Counted from the first letter of the stretch, positions 47,016 through 59,179 are shown. The stretch is 64,000 bases of DNA from Myxocyprinus asiaticus (GCF_019703515.2 NC_059388.1:2431501-2495500); one strand, 5' to 3'. Program-made: numbers and translations. Notes: generated by a model from the letters alone, not told the origin.

Positions 47016-47890
47016 TTCACATAAAACTCAAGACAAATTGCATTTGTCAAAGTTTTTGTTGTTGCTGTAGCAGTTGCATAACACCAAGTTTTGTACATCT
47101 GTACGTTTGGAAGACTAAGAGGACAGTTAAATTTGACAAAAAGGGGTAATATGAAATAACATGTTAATAGTAATGCATTTCATGCATCCTTTGTTTTGTA
47201 TCAAATGTATTACAGTCTCAGATGATTAATTATTTGGACATTCAATTTTTGAATCCTCTGCTACAGAATACAAACCACAATTTGGGAGCCTGACATGTCA
47301 AATTCCTATGTTATGTGGAGGTCCTATGGATAAAGACAACACACACACATATATTAAACTTTATGGAGGCACTTTATTTAGACCAGGATACACAATTTCT
47401 ATATCAAACAGGCTTCTTAAAGGTTGCAATATATTTAACACTTGATGTGATCCACATAATAGTTTGCTACAGTTGTGTAATACTTTGTAGTAACTTGTAA
47501 AAAGCTCAACTCACAAAAATGGCCTACTTAACCCCCTATTATCTGGCCTAAATTTAGGCAATGTATATAATCTTCACATGTAAGAGTGCCCACTAACATA
47601 TTTGTGCATTCCCCCACACATTAATGGTTAAAGAATATAAAGATTTGACTCATATTTGGAAGACGCAGGGACCATCACACTAACAAATAGTAAATAAATA
47701 ACAACTAAGACAAAACAAGTGTACAACTATCAAAATCCTTAGAGGTATTATATCCATAGTTGATTCACAAATATAAATAATTCTATTTTTGGTTTCATAC
47801 ACTTTAAATGGGACAATAATTGAACTAATGGGTAAATGGGTATTTGCACATCACCTTTGAGTGAAGTTCATGCTATGTATGCAAAAAGGT
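47016..47890. other. No gene recognised
   Basis: AT-rich, short motif-free frames. Confidence 0.5.
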
Positions 47891-47891
47891 T

Positions 47892-48448
47892 AAATAAATA
47901 GTTCACCCTAAACTGAAAATTGCAGTTTACTTAACCTCATTTCGTACAGAACCCATATTCATTTTTTTCTTCCATAAAACACAAAATGAGATGTTAGTCA
48001 GAGCTTCCAAGATTATATTTACCTTACTATGAGAGTGGGTAGTGCTTTATACTACCAAGCAAAAAAAAAAAAAAAAAAACACACCATAAAAGTATAAGGT
48101 AGTCATACAACTTGGATGGTAAACGCCAGTTCTCCTGAAGCCACTGGTTAATGACAGAAACAGATCAAAATGTAATTGTTGTTCTCTGAATATTATCCCC
48201 TCTCCCAAAATGACTAAAAGCTACAGCAGTGGAAGAGATTATTAGATAATAATGACTTGGCTTTGGTCCATTTCTTACACAATGCAATCATGTGGCTTGG
48301 AATATAAAGCACAACACATGTATGCTAAAACAGAACCCCAGAGATTGTCTGAATTCTGCAATGTAATTTGCAATGAATTAATGCGATGATGGAACAACAC
48401 GTGGGTGAGTAAATGACAATTTTCATTTTTGGTAATCTATCCCTTGAA
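47892..48448. repeat. Fold-back MITE, diverged
   Basis: Left end TTAAATAAATAGTTCACCCT; right end GTGAGTAAATGACAATTTTC…CTATCCCTTGAA mirrors it. Same family as 1-84 and 15304-15880. Contains an A19 run at 48061-48079. Confidence 0.6.
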
Positions 48449-50297
48449 GTGGTCCAACCATGTGATGGAGCATTTAGTACCAGTATCTCCCAGCACAGTG
48501 GGGAAAAACACAAACTAAATCAGTATAATAGGCTACAAGGTCAACAATTGTAATGTCAGCATTGGTGCATGTATGGAAATGACACACAAAGAAATCTGGA
48601 AGTCATTATAGAGGTCAGACGACAACAATGCCAACGACACAGCAGCGAAACATCTCCTGTAAAAAGAAGATAGGACACAAAGTAAGTATGTTTTGCTTGA
48701 CTGGCCAACAGTTAATCATTAATTATCCCGCTATGATGTACATGAAAAACAGATTTGAGTTCAAATTCTATTTGCTTATTTGTAGATGCAAAATGATACA
48801 AGAGAGCAAGAGCACAAAAGTAGTAAAGATTACAGTACCCCAATGAGAAATATTTGACAGGTGAATGCTATGATTCCACTGAGCCATGTGAAGACAAAAC
48901 TCCATGCTGTGTAAATCAAAACTGGTGAATATTATGATTATAAAAATAACATATTACATTTTAGAAAGCCATAATGAGGCACTGCTCAATCCTGCATTCA
49001 CACTGCAAGGCTTACAGAACAGGGCCTGGTTACGAGAAACACCTTAAGTTAAGAAAACCCTTAGTGACAATACACACAATTATAACTAAGGGTTTTCTTA
49101 ACTTAAACTTTTGGCCATATTCATTTTTTTGGCCCACTTGTTTACTTAAAACTAGAGCTGTCAAATGATTAAAATAATTAATTGCATGTTTTTTGTAGTT
49201 CATTTCATTTAAAAAAAAAAAAAAATCTGAACTGCAGGAGCCTGATGTTTCGAGACTTCGTCCGTTACTAATGGCATCCTCTGACTTAGAGAGAATACAA
49301 TTCTGCTTTTTCCAACTATTATATTTGTTGTTTTGGTCAGAAAACGTATACAATTTGTTCAATTAGTTCCATAATAACATTCTCTGTATATATTATCTAC
49401 TTTTTTCTGTACATAGTTACCGAGTTGATTCAGTAATCAAGGTGAGTATACCGTTACTGTATACGAAATCACCCTCCATACACTCATTTACTACTCCCTA
49501 CATTTATCCACTAATATAGACCACTTGAATGAGTGAATGAAAACGAGCACGTGAATTCGGACACTGAGTGGACCGGAAGGCCTGTGTGTCATCCATACCT
49601 GCCCACATAGAAAATAGACTGTAAACTATTGGGTAGTTAGTGTTTGCTATGGACACCATCTTCTGGCAAGACGTGGAAATTCATTCAGCGTGACTCTAGC
49701 AGCTGAGTCTGGTCTGGTTGTACACTCATTATTTCGGTGCATTATGGGATTGGTCACTGACTATAGATTGTTTATCTATCCAGGTCATTAAAAAATATAT
49801 TAAAGATGTGAGGTAATAAACCAACAATCATTCACCTAATGTCGATTAACGTTGACCCTCCTCCCCTCACAAATCGTAAATATACTTTAATATACACTTA
49901 AATAAATAAATAAACTGACACTTACCTGCTTCGGTCTCATCAGCAGTCAAAACACCAAGCGCTTGCACAACATCTGCAACCTGTAAGAACGACACAAGAC
50001 TGTACAATCTAGAGTTCTCATTTATTTTACTACTACTGTCAAAAGCATATGCGTGTTTCTGTTTCGTAGCTGCGTTTGGTCCATTCCAAGGAGTTCTTGC
50101 ACATTCAGGCTCAAAGGTAGAAGTCTCAAGTTACAATATAAGGTACATTTAAAATGCATTATCATCTGCCGTACCTACCATAATTGTGTGTTGTATGTGT
50201 TTTAACCAAATGCTTTAATGTTTTGATAAAGATTGTATGATAATGATTAGTAGTAGGACTGTTTAAAATGACAGTTTAATAATGTCACTCGGATGTA
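48449..50297. other. No gene recognised
   Basis: Only short frames. Contains the hairpin at 49044-49106 and a poly-A at 49210-49224. Confidence 0.5.
49044..49106. repeat. Perfect 22-bp hairpin
   Basis: Arms 49044-49065 and 49085-49106 are exact reverse complements (TTAAGTTAAGAAAACCCTTA plus GT), loop 19 bp. Could be the core of a small fold-back element or a pre-miRNA-like stem; nothing further supports an RNA gene. Confidence 0.8.
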
Positions 50298-50534
50298 CAG
50301 TTGAAGTTCGAATTTTACATACACCTTAGCCAAATACATTTCAACTCAGTTTTTCACAATTCCTGACATTTAATCGTAGAAAGCATTCCCTGTCTTAGGT
50401 CAGTTAGGATCACTACTTTATTTTAAGAATGTGAAACGTCAGAATAATAGTAGAGAGAATGACTTCTTTCAGCTTTTATTTCTTTCATCACATTCCCAGT
50501 GGATCAGAAGTTTACATACACTTTGTTTGTATTT

Positions 50535-51058
50535 GGTAGAATTGCCTTTAAATTGTTTAACTTGGGTCAAACATTTTGGGCAGCCTTCCACAAGCTTCTC
50601 ACAATAAGTTGCTGGAATTTTGGCCCATTCCTCCAGACAGAACTGGTGTAAATGAGTCAGGTTTGTAGGCCTCCTTGCTCACACACGCTTTTTCAGTTCT
50701 GCCCACAAATTTTCTATCAAACTGAGGTCAGGGCTTTGTGATGGCCACTCCAATACCTTGACTTTGTTGTCCTTAAGCCATTTTACCACAACTTTGGAGG
50801 TATGCTTGGGGTCATTGTCCATTTGGAAGACCCATTTGTGACCTAGCTTTAACTTTCTGGCAGATGTCTTGAGATGTTGCTTCAATATTTCCACATAATT
50901 TTCCTTCCTCATGATGTCATCTATTTTGTGAAGTGCACCAGTCCCTCCTGCAGCAAAGCACCCCCACAACATGATGCAATCACCCCCATGCTTCACGGTT
51001 GGTATTCTTTGGCTTGCAAGCCTCCCCCTTTTTCCTCCAAACATAATGATGGTCATTA
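50535..51058 (-). pseudogene. SB-type transposase, C-terminal half
   Basis: Frame 51056-50679 reads [40 protein letters not shown] (second catalytic Asp) and [20 protein letters not shown] (catalytic Glu), then a TGA where relatives continue with an Arg-rich stretch. C-terminal sequence is recognisable to about 50535. Separated from its N-terminal half (58699-59179) by the nested LINEs. Confidence 0.9.
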
Positions 51059-51220
51059 TTCAATTCAATTCAATTTTATTTATATAGCACAATTTAAAAA
51101 CAACAACAGTTGACCAATGTGGTGTACAACGTTTTCGCAAGAACTTTTTAAATACAATAAAACCCACAATAAAACAATAATATATACTCAAAAGACATAA
51201 AATAAAAACAACAGAAAACA

Positions 51221-52062
51221 TCACAAGTTGTAGGCTAGAGAGAAAAGATAAGTTTTTAACTTAGATTTAAAAATATGTAGTGTTGGAGCAGTTCTGATAG
51301 AAGTCGGTAAGCTGTTCCAAAGTTTAGGTGCGGTTATGGCGAACGCTCGATCACCCCTAGATTTTAGCTTCGACTTCGGAACAGTTAATAAACTCTGGTT
51401 GGCAGACCTAAGAGCTCTTCCTGGACGGTGTTCACACAAAAGGTCGGAGAGGTAGGCAGGGGCTTGGCTATTTAAGGATTTAAATACAAGCAAGAGCACT
51501 TTAAAATCAATTCTAGAACGGACAGGAAGCCAATGTAAAGACACTAATACAGGAGTAATGTGCTCACGTTTACGGACACCCGTTAAAAGTCTCGCAGCTG
51601 CATTTTGAACCATCTGTAATCTAGATATGGAAGAATTGTTTATTCCCAAATATAGGGAATTACAATAGTCCAGTCTAGAGGTGATAAAAGCATGTATCGC
51701 TGTTTCGAAGTGCTTGATGGACAGAAAGGACTTCACTTTAGCAAGTACTCTTAGTTGATAAAAACTGAGTTACAACTGAGTTAATTTGCTTGTCAAATTT
51801 AGGGGCACTATCAAAAAAGACCCCCAAATTTTTCACACAAGTTTTAACCGAAGACGATAAGACACCAAAATTTAAATGAGAAATTTTAGGGGCTTCTGAA
51901 GAGCCAAACACAATGATCTCAATTTTACTTTCATTTAAATTTAAGAAACTTAAAGACATCCAGGCCTTAACATCAGACAGACAGGCAACGAGAGAGTCTA
52001 GGCCATTTTTATGCTTTGGGGCAGATACATTTGTGTATCATCCACATAGCAGTGATAATTCA
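51221..52062 (-). pseudogene. L2-type reverse transcriptase, C-terminal part
   Basis: Begins at the insertion point with NYHCYVDDTQMYLP, the YVDD active site, at about 52060-52020. A stop and frameshift follow. 51959-51738 has LNLNESKIEIIVFGSSEAPK. 51736-51221 is an open 171-codon stretch with FITSRLDYCNSLYLGINNSS, LQMVQNAAARLLTGVRKREH and APKLWNSLPTSIRTAPTLHI, the typical L2 C-terminus. Confidence 0.9.
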
Positions 52063-52075
52063 AGCCATGTTTCTT
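52060..52075. repeat. 16-bp target-site duplication (left)
   Basis: TCAAGCCATGTTTCTT, identical to 57992-58007. Flanks the L1-type LINE. Confidence 0.93.
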
Positions 52076-52260
52076 TTTTTTTTTTTTTTATTTAAATTGT
52101 TTTACAATGAAATGTAAACATTTATATATCAACATTTAAACCCCACAACCCCCTCTACCCTGTGGTCAATATACATACATACATACATATACAAACATAA
52201 ATGCATATACATATATATACACATACATACATAGATACACACACACAATAATCATACAAA

Positions 52261-54234
52261 CTATAATACACTACTCTCTCCACACCCCACCCGAGAATCC
52301 TCCAAAAACTCCAAATACCTGCCCCATTTCCAAACAAACTTATCCAAGCCACCCCGTCTTCTAGATGACACCTCCTCATAAGCTGCCACCCTCCCCACCT
52401 CCGTGCACCACTCCGGATATGGGGGCGCACCAGGTGACCTCCAACCCCTCAAAATAACCTGCCTGGTGATCATCACACATGTCAGAACCCAGTTCCTTAT
52501 ATGGCCATCCCCCACATCGATGACCGCCCCATCACCCAGAACACAAAGTCTGGGGCAAAATGAAACCTGAGTGCCCAGCACGTCGCACACAAAATTCTGA
52601 ACCTTCGACCAGAATTTCTGGATCTCGACACACCACCAAAAAACATGGGCCTTGTCTCCATCCTGCGATTGGCATCTCCAGCAGGTGGGTGTGTCTTTAA
52701 GACCAAACCTATACAGTCTAGAGGGGGTCCAATAAAATCTATGCAAAATGTTGAATTGTATAAGATGCACCCTTGCAATACTAAATGCAGACTTAATGTT
52801 TTTAAGAATCTTAGCCCACACTCCTTCCTCCAATGCCAAGTTGAAATCTTTCTCCCATACTCTCTTGAGAGAAGTTAAGGCTCCGTCCCCCATACTCCGA
52901 ATTAACAGGGAGTAGTACACTGATGCCTCATGACCTTTTCCAAAAGCCGCAATCACCTCTCCCAAAGCATCTGCCTCCTTAGGGGGATGTGTGCTACTCC
53001 CAAAAATAGTGCAAAGCAGGTGGCGCAGTTGTAAATACCTATAAAACTGAGGTCTGGGGATCCCAAAACGTTGGACCAAGTTTTCAAACGATCTCAACAC
53101 ACGACTTCCATATAGGTCACCGAGTGTAGCAACCCCCCTCACAATCCACTCCGGCCAGCAGAAAGGAGACTTGCCAATACACAGTCTTGGGTTCTGCCAT
53201 ATGCTCAAGGCAGCATTTAAATAAGTGTCCACTTTAAACAATCTGGACACTTTAGTCCATACCGAGTGTATATGCGAAATAACGGGGTGTAACTTAACAT
53301 TTCCGATTAGTTTGATAGAGATGCTTTGTAATGGCGAAATAGGGGCAAGAACTGCCTGTTCAATAACAAACCAGGGAGGGGCTCTCTCAGGTGGAAGTGA
53401 CCAATGAGCCAAATGTCTGAGACTGAACGCATAGTAATAAAACAAAATCTTGGGTAGGCCTAGCCCACCTTTGTCTATCGGCCTATGTAACTTATTAAAA
53501 TGCAATCTGGGATGTTTACCATTCCAAATAAAGGACTTCACTATGCTATCAAATTCTTTGAAATAAGAGAGGGGGACATCTACAGGGAGAGATTGTAGCA
53601 GGTAGTTACATTTTGGAATACAATTCATTTTAATAACATTAACCTTCCCAATCATCGATAAATGTAATGAAGCCCACCTGCTGACATCGCTCGAAAACCT
53701 TTTTATTAAAGGGTCAAAATTAACACTAACTAAATCAGACAAATTTGCTGGGAATAAAATCCTCAAATACTTAATGCCCTGTCTGGGCCACTGGAAGGCG
53801 CCCGGCTGAAAAGCCGTTACTGGGCAGTACGCTGTCAAAGACAAAGCTTGGGATTTAGCCCAATTGATTTTGTATCCTGAGAACTTGGAAAAGGAATTAA
53901 TAATTCTGTGGAGGCAAGGCAAAGATCTAGTAGGTTCAGAGACAAATAATAAAATATCATCTGCGAAAAGCAGAAGCTTATGCAGCACACCTCCCACCAC
54001 CACTCCTGGAAAATCATCCTCCTTTCTTATCGCAGCTGCTAATGGTTCCAGGGCAAGACAGAACAATAATGGGGAAAGAGGGCAACCCTGCCGAGTGCCC
54101 CTATTCAAAGTAAAATAATCTGAGATTAATCCATTTGTTTGTACCGCTGCTACAGGGTGTCTATAAAGTAACTTAATCCAACCAATAAATGTACTCCCGA
54201 ACTCGTACATTTCCAAAATCTTAAAAAGATAATC
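52261..54234 (-). pseudogene. L1-type ORF2, RT catalytic part to C-terminus
   Basis: 651 open codons from 54216. Follows a TAG at 54233 (between DMVE and DYLFKILEMYEF; relatives have Trp). RT motifs: SDYFTLNRGTRQGCPLSPLL and LLLFADDILLF (FADD active site). C-terminal Cys-His cluster CWRCQSQDGDKAHVFWWC at about residues 515-532, which in L1-type elements may bind nucleic acid. Open to its natural-looking end at 52261. Confidence 0.9.
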
Positions 54235-56074
54235 CTATTCTACCATATCAAATGCCTTTTTGGCATCAAGTGAGATGGCAGCGATTGGAGATTGAGCATT
54301 CGCTACTGACCACATGATATTGATGAGACGCCTGATGTTATCAGAACAGCTACGGCCCCGAATAAACCCCACCTGATCTATATGTATAAGTGATGTCATA
54401 ACTTTACTTAATCGATTAGCAAATATTTTTGACAATATTTTTACATCTAGTTGGATCAGGGAAATTGGACGGTAACTTTTACACTCGTTTGGATCTTTGT
54501 CCGTTTTAAGAATCAGACTGATCCGGGCTTGTGTCATGGTTGGAGGAAGTTTTCCGTTCTTTATTAATTCAGTATAAACTTCTAACAAAAGTGGAGCCAG
54601 TTCTGTAGCATATGATCTAAAAAATTCTGCGGCAAAACCATCTGGCCCCGGAGCCTTGCTAGTAGGTAGGGACTTAATTACCTCATCAAGCTCCTCCAAG
54701 GTTATCTCAGAATCAAGAGAGTTTTTTTGCTCAATCGTCAGTTTAGGAAGCTCTAATGGTTCCACAAAGTTTCTAATATCTTCATCAGTAGACGAAGACG
54801 TGGAACTATAAAGATCAATATAGAACTCTTTAAAGGCATTATTAATATTAATGGCTGAGGTAAATATTTCACCACCAGCAGATTTCACTGAGGGAATGGT
54901 AGAAAAAGACTCTCTCTGCTTTATATATCTAGCCAAAGCTCCCTGCTTTGTCACCAGACTCAAAGTATGACTGTCTTGCCCTGAATAACCAAAACTCCAC
55001 TTTCCGTGACAAAATAGTATTATATCTATATTTCAGTCGGGTCAATTCTCTGAGGCCATCAGCTGACATATGGCGCTTCAGCTCTGCCTCTGCACTTTTA
55101 ATATTTCCTTCCAACTGCACAAGTTCTCGTGCTTTGGATTTTTTGATGAATGAGGCATACTGTATGATCCGGCCCCTAAGAACTGCTTTAAGTGCCTCCC
55201 AAGCCACGCCCACAGAGGATACTGAGGACCAGTTGGTCTCCATATAAACATTGATTTCAGTCTTTAACATTTGTTGGAAATCAGGATTTTGCAGAAGGGA
55301 TACATTAAGGCGCCAACTATATGATTTCTTTTTCCCTATATGTGGCATCACCTCTAAACTCACCAGGGCATGATCTGAGACTAAAATGTTTCCAATTGAG
55401 CAATCAACAACAAATGAAATTAGGGATTTGGATATCCAAAAAAAATCTATTCTAGAATAAATCTTATGGACTGATAACAAAAATGTATAGTCCCTACCGG
55501 ACGGGTTCAAAAGTCTCCAAATATCCGAAAGACCAAGATTTTTACACATCCTGTGAAGTGTCAGTGTTGCTCTAGGGGGCTTACACACTTTTGCTTCACT
55601 ATGATCAAGGACTGAATCCATCAAAACATTGAAGTCTCCTCCCAGTATTATATCATGAGGGGTGCCAGCGGTTTGCAACATCCCTTCAAGATCTATAAAA
55701 AAGCCCTGATCATCAGCATTAGGTGCGTAAATATTAGCCAAAATCAACCTTTGCCCTTGAATTTCAGCTAAAACAATAATTACTCTTCCTAATTTATCTT
55801 TAATCTGCTTGAGACATTTGAATTGTAGATGTTTATTTATCAATATAATGACTCCCTTGCTCTTACTTGTGCCATCACTAAAGAAAAAATGTCCACCCCA
55901 TATCTTCCCAAATTTTTCAGCTTCCTGCGGGAAAAGATGTGTTTCTTGAAGAAACACTATATCATATTTGTTACGTTAAAGAAAAGAAATGACCTTCCTT
56001 CTTTTTATGGGGTGCCCCAACCCATTCACATTCCATGTGGAGAGAGATAGTACACTTATATTAACAACTGACAT
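54235..56074 (-). pseudogene. L1-type ORF2, endonuclease and RT N-part
   Basis: Start probably at 56074 (MSVVNISVLSLSTWNVNGLG; NVNGL is the first endonuclease motif). A TAA follows at about 55977. 55957-54929 carries VFLQETHLF, ILGGDFNVLMD, SRIDFFWIS and VSDHALVSLEV, the AP-endonuclease motifs. A one-base frameshift at about 54945 (SGDKAG) leads into 54963-54235: LPTSKAPGPDGFAAEFF, YRPISLIQLDVKILSKIFAN and ISLDAKKAFDMVE (first catalytic Asp of RT). Nicks and primes on chromosomal DNA in active relatives. Confidence 0.9.
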
Positions 56075-56399
56075 ATTGATATAATAGAAAAAATAAATTG
56101 TGTGCCAAAAACAAAATTATGAAGACCACATTCCCCATTAGTGAAACAATCAACCCCCGAACATCCCCCCGAACAAAACAAACAGAAAAAAGAAAAACGT
56201 GCGCATTAACCCCGCACACGACAGCGCCAACCGGCGACAATCCCTCTAAACTCAAAAGGTCCATGAACACCCACAAGTCTCCAAGACAACTTTGCCATCG
56301 GATTGCTCAAAATTACAGAAAATACTTTGTGAAATAAACCCAGTTAATAGGAAGAATGAACACAAAGAATGTGTATATTCATTCACAGGACTGTCTCAA

Positions 56400-57006
56400 A
56401 GATGTGATTTTCCACAAAACACATTCCAGCTGATATAAAACCATTCAGATTCCTCGGACAGACAAACGAATGTTCAGTGAGCTGGCTGTTATGAATTCAA
56501 CGGATGACGTAATCATTCCAATGTCTCGTAAAAAAAAAAAAAAAAAAAACTCAACAAAACAAACCACAGCCAGCAGCAGGAGTAAGCATGAAGAACAAAC
56601 AGATGAATCAACAGCTGTTCCAAAGGAATGTTATTCAACAGAACAAGCTCCAGCCACCAGGTGGAACCAATACAAAAAGAAACAAAACCGGCATCCCGGT
56701 TCCCCGGATGATCAAGTCAATTCACTCAGAGGCTGCATAAAAGTATATACCATGACTTACACAATCCGTCAGCTTTATAAAAGACATCCTTTGTGTGAGC
56801 ATGTAGATATTTTGCGGTCATCCATAGTGTCCACTCTCAATCTGTCCGGGAACTTAAATGCAAATGTTTCTTTAAGGAAAGTGCTATTCACAAAACGAGC
56901 TCCAGCCGCATGGTGGAGCCAACGCAAAAAACCTAAAATGTCGCCCAGCTTCCTCAAGAGTAAGTACAGCGAGTCAGGCCCACTCACATGAGAAACATCC
57001 AATGGT
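56400..57006 (-). repeat. Degenerate repeats between L1 ORF1 and ORF2
   Basis: Minus-strand wording of the ORF1 end (FALLFPAKLRIETKVGRKVF) recurs as FAFKFPDRLRVDTMDDRKIS in frame 57002-56775. The segments CTCCAGCC(A/G)C(C/A)(A/T)GGTGGA(A/G)CCAA at 56648 and 56901 also match. At least two to three imperfect copies of about 250 bp are present. Contains an A20 run at 56530-56549. Confidence 0.6.
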
Positions 57007-57852
57007 TTACTCAGACATTGATTCTATAAAAGATATTGCCTGATTTGGACATGTGAATACTTTGCGACCGACCTTCGTTTCTATTCTCAGTTTGGCAGGA
57101 AACAATAGAGCAAACGAGATCTTTTTCTGATGTAAGAGTTTCTTGCATTCCTTGAACCAATCTCGTTTCTCTCTTGTCGAACTCGCAAAGTCCGGGAACA
57201 AGAAAATATTAAGGTTCTTCCAAGAAAGCTTCCCTTTGCTCCTCGCCTGGCGCAACACAAGATCTTTATCGGATGATCTCAGAAATCTGGCCAGAATCGA
57301 TCGGGGCCTGTCTCCCTCAGCAGATCTGTGAGCTGGGACTCTGTGAGCTCGCTCGATTTCCAGCTTGTGGCCTGTTATGTCGAGCAGACTTGGGAAAAAC
57401 TCGTCTAGGAATTTCACCATATCTCTGCCCTCCTCATGCTCAGGAATTCCAACAATTCGAATGTTATTCCTGTGGTTTCTATTCTCAAGATCTTCAAGCT
57501 TTTCAAGGAGATGTTCCAAATAAACCTTGGTCGTGGGCGGATTAGCGGTTAATTCCCTCTCCGAAGATTCCAGAAAATCGATTCCTTTTTCAACATCAGT
57601 CACTCTTGTAGCTAACTCAAAGAATTTTGTTTCCATCGCCGTAATCGATCGACGTATTACAGCGAGATCCTCCAAGTCAGCAAGAATCTTCGTCAACATC
57701 ACCGACATGTTGGACAACTGACGCTGGATTCCTTCTCCCGCCCCGCCATCCAAATCGAGTCCCCGGTCTGTAGGCCTGTCAGGGCTTTCATCCTGAACAC
57801 GTAAGTGTCTTTTAATGTCTCCAGAGCCCGAGGATTTTGACTTCTTTGCCAT
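57007..57852 (-). CDS. L1-type ORF1 protein (RNA-binding, coiled coil)
   Basis: Open frame of about 281 codons with no lesion seen. Start MAKKSKSSGSGDIKRHLRVQ at 57852 was chosen; an in-frame ATG four codons upstream is also possible. Residues about 45-120 form a likely coiled coil for trimerisation (MLTKILADLEDLAVIRRSIT …). LEDLENRNHRNNIRIVGIPE marks the start of the RRM-like domain typical of L1 ORF1 (Transposase_22 family). IERAHRVPAHRS and RSILARFLRSSDKDLVLRQA follow. The C-terminal domain ends FIESMSE. ORF1 proteins coat LINE RNA. It belongs to the inserted LINE, not to the host. Confidence 0.88.
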   Translation of the reverse strand: MAKKSKSSGSGDIKRHLRVQDESPDRPTDRGLDLDGGAGEGIQRQLSNMSVMLTKILADLEDLAVIRRSITAMETKFFELATRVTDVEKGIDFLESSERELTANPPTTKVYLEHLLEKLEDLENRNHRNNIRIVGIPEHEEGRDMVKFLDEFFPSLLDITGHKLEIERAHRVPAHRSAEGDRPRSILARFLRSSDKDLVLRQARSKGKLSWKNLNIFLFPDFASSTREKRDWFKECKKLLHQKKISFALLFPAKLRIETKVGRKVFTCPNQAISFIESMSE

Positions 57853-57991
57853 GTTTTGCAACAAAGTGCAAATGTGTAACTGGGTGTATCAAATTTCACC
57901 AGATTATAACATGAGAATAATCGAAAATTCAGCAAAGTGCGCAGAGCTCGTCGCTCACACGTCCGCTCCTTGCATGGTGTCACGTGACCAC

Positions 57992-58007
57992 TCAAGCCAT
58001 GTTTCTT
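57992..58007. repeat. 16-bp target-site duplication (right)
   Basis: Second copy of TCAAGCCATGTTTCTT. Confidence 0.93.
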
Positions 58008-58698
58008 AAAAACTGAGCCTAAGCAAAGCATATAAAGAGAAAACAGTATGGGGACCAAAATAGAGACTTGGGGGACCCCACAAGTCAGGGGAGCTTCACT
58101 CAAGTGGAATTTTCCCATGTTTACAGTAAAACTTCTATTTATAAGATATGATTGGAACCAACTAAATTGTGATTGGCACTTAAATCTAAAAGAACCAGGA
58201 CAACTGAGTCACCAGAATCAGTGGCTATTAAGACATTATTTAAAACCTTTACAAGTGCCATCTCAGTCGAATTAATTATTTTCTAAAACCTGATTGAAAT
58301 ATATCAAAGACCTTGTTATCAACCAAAAAGCTCTGCGATTGGTGAAGAACCACTTTCTCCATAACTGTGGATAAAAATTAGATAATATTGTAGGATCCAG
58401 ATTCTGATTTTTTAAAAGGGGTTTAACAGTAGCATGTTTCAAACAGTCAGGTACAATTCCTGATTCCAGGCACCTATTGATAAAAACTAGAAGAGTGGGC
58501 CCAACCACATCAAAAACTTGTCAAAAACATGGGAGATGACATTGCATGGAGACCCCATAGGCTTAAGTTGTTTAACAGTCTCCTGTAAAAACAGAAGGAA
58601 ACCGAATTGAAATGGCTAAAAATACCAATACAGTTTGAACACACAGCAGGATCATAGGATTTTGAACTATTATTTTGTCTAATTTTCCTTATCTATTA
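57992..58698 (-). pseudogene. L2-type reverse transcriptase, N-terminal part
   Basis: 58508-58272 reads FINRCLESGIVPDCLKHATV and LLKNQNLDPTILSNFYP. 58118 onward reads SEAPLTCGVPQVSILVPILF and LGSVFKKHGL, then the insertion point. Joins to NYHCYVDDTQ at 52060. A few in-frame stops are present near 58270 and 58200. Confidence 0.85.
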
Positions 58699-59179
58699 AG
58701 GCCAAACACAGTTACATTTTTGTTTCATTAGACCAGAGGAAATTTCTCCAAAAGGTAAGATCTTTGTCCCCATGTGCAATTGCAAACTGTAGTCTGGCTT
58801 TTTTATGGCAGTGTTGGAGCAGTGGCTTCTTCCTTGCTGAGCAGCCTTTCAGGTTATGTCGATATAGGACTTGTTTTACTGTGGATATAGATACTTGTTT
58901 AGTTGTTTCCTTCTGCATCTTCACAAGGTCCTTTGCTGTTGTTCTGGGATTGAGTTGCACTTTTCGCACCAAACTACGTTCATCTCTAGGAGACAGAATG
59001 CGTTTCCTTCCTGAGCAGTATGATGGCTGCGTGAACCCATGGTGTTTATACTTGCGTACTATTGTTTGTACAGATGAACGTGGTACCTTCAGGCGTTTGG
59101 AAATTGCTCCCAAGGATGAACCAGACTTTTGGAGGTCCACAATTTTTAAGTCTTGGCTGATTTCTTTTGATTTTCCCAT
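58699..59179 (-). pseudogene. SB-type transposase, N-terminal half
   Basis: Start MGKSKEISQDLKIVDLQKSG at 59179. Paired-like DNA-binding domain with GSSLGAISKRLKVPRSSVQT and a second helix-turn-helix (LVRKVQLNPRTTAKDLVKMQ), joined by the GRKR motif (CSGRKRILS). At the end the first catalytic motif reads LWSNETKM: the expected Asp of SDETK is Asn. The frame ends at the L2 insertion point (GGCCAAAC). Confidence 0.9.

Larger units (their letters stand above)
52076..57991 (-). mobile_element. Full-length L1/Tx1-type LINE
   Basis: 5.9 kb on the minus strand with a poly-T (poly-A of the element) at 52076-52089 and a 16-bp target duplication (52060-52075, 57992-58007). It has a short 5'UTR (57991-57865), ORF1, an inter-ORF region with degenerate repeats, and ORF2 with AP-endonuclease, RT and a C-terminal Cys-rich region. 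The only lesions found in ORF2 are two stops and one frameshift, so it is a young copy. Confidence 0.92.
51059..58698 (-). mobile_element. L2-type LINE inserted in the Tc1 element (5'-truncated)
   Basis: Two parts, 51059-52075 and 57992-58698, on the minus strand. The 3' end is (TTGAA)n, seen as TTCAATTCAATTCAATTTTA at 51059. It is flanked by possible 4-bp ATTA copies (51055-51058, 58695-58698). The upstream endonuclease is missing. It is itself interrupted by the L1-type LINE at 52076-57991. Confidence 0.88.

Noticed and set aside
56470..56991. 173-codon plus-strand Lys-rich frame
   Set aside because: Antisense of the L1 inter-ORF region with an A20 run; no motif.
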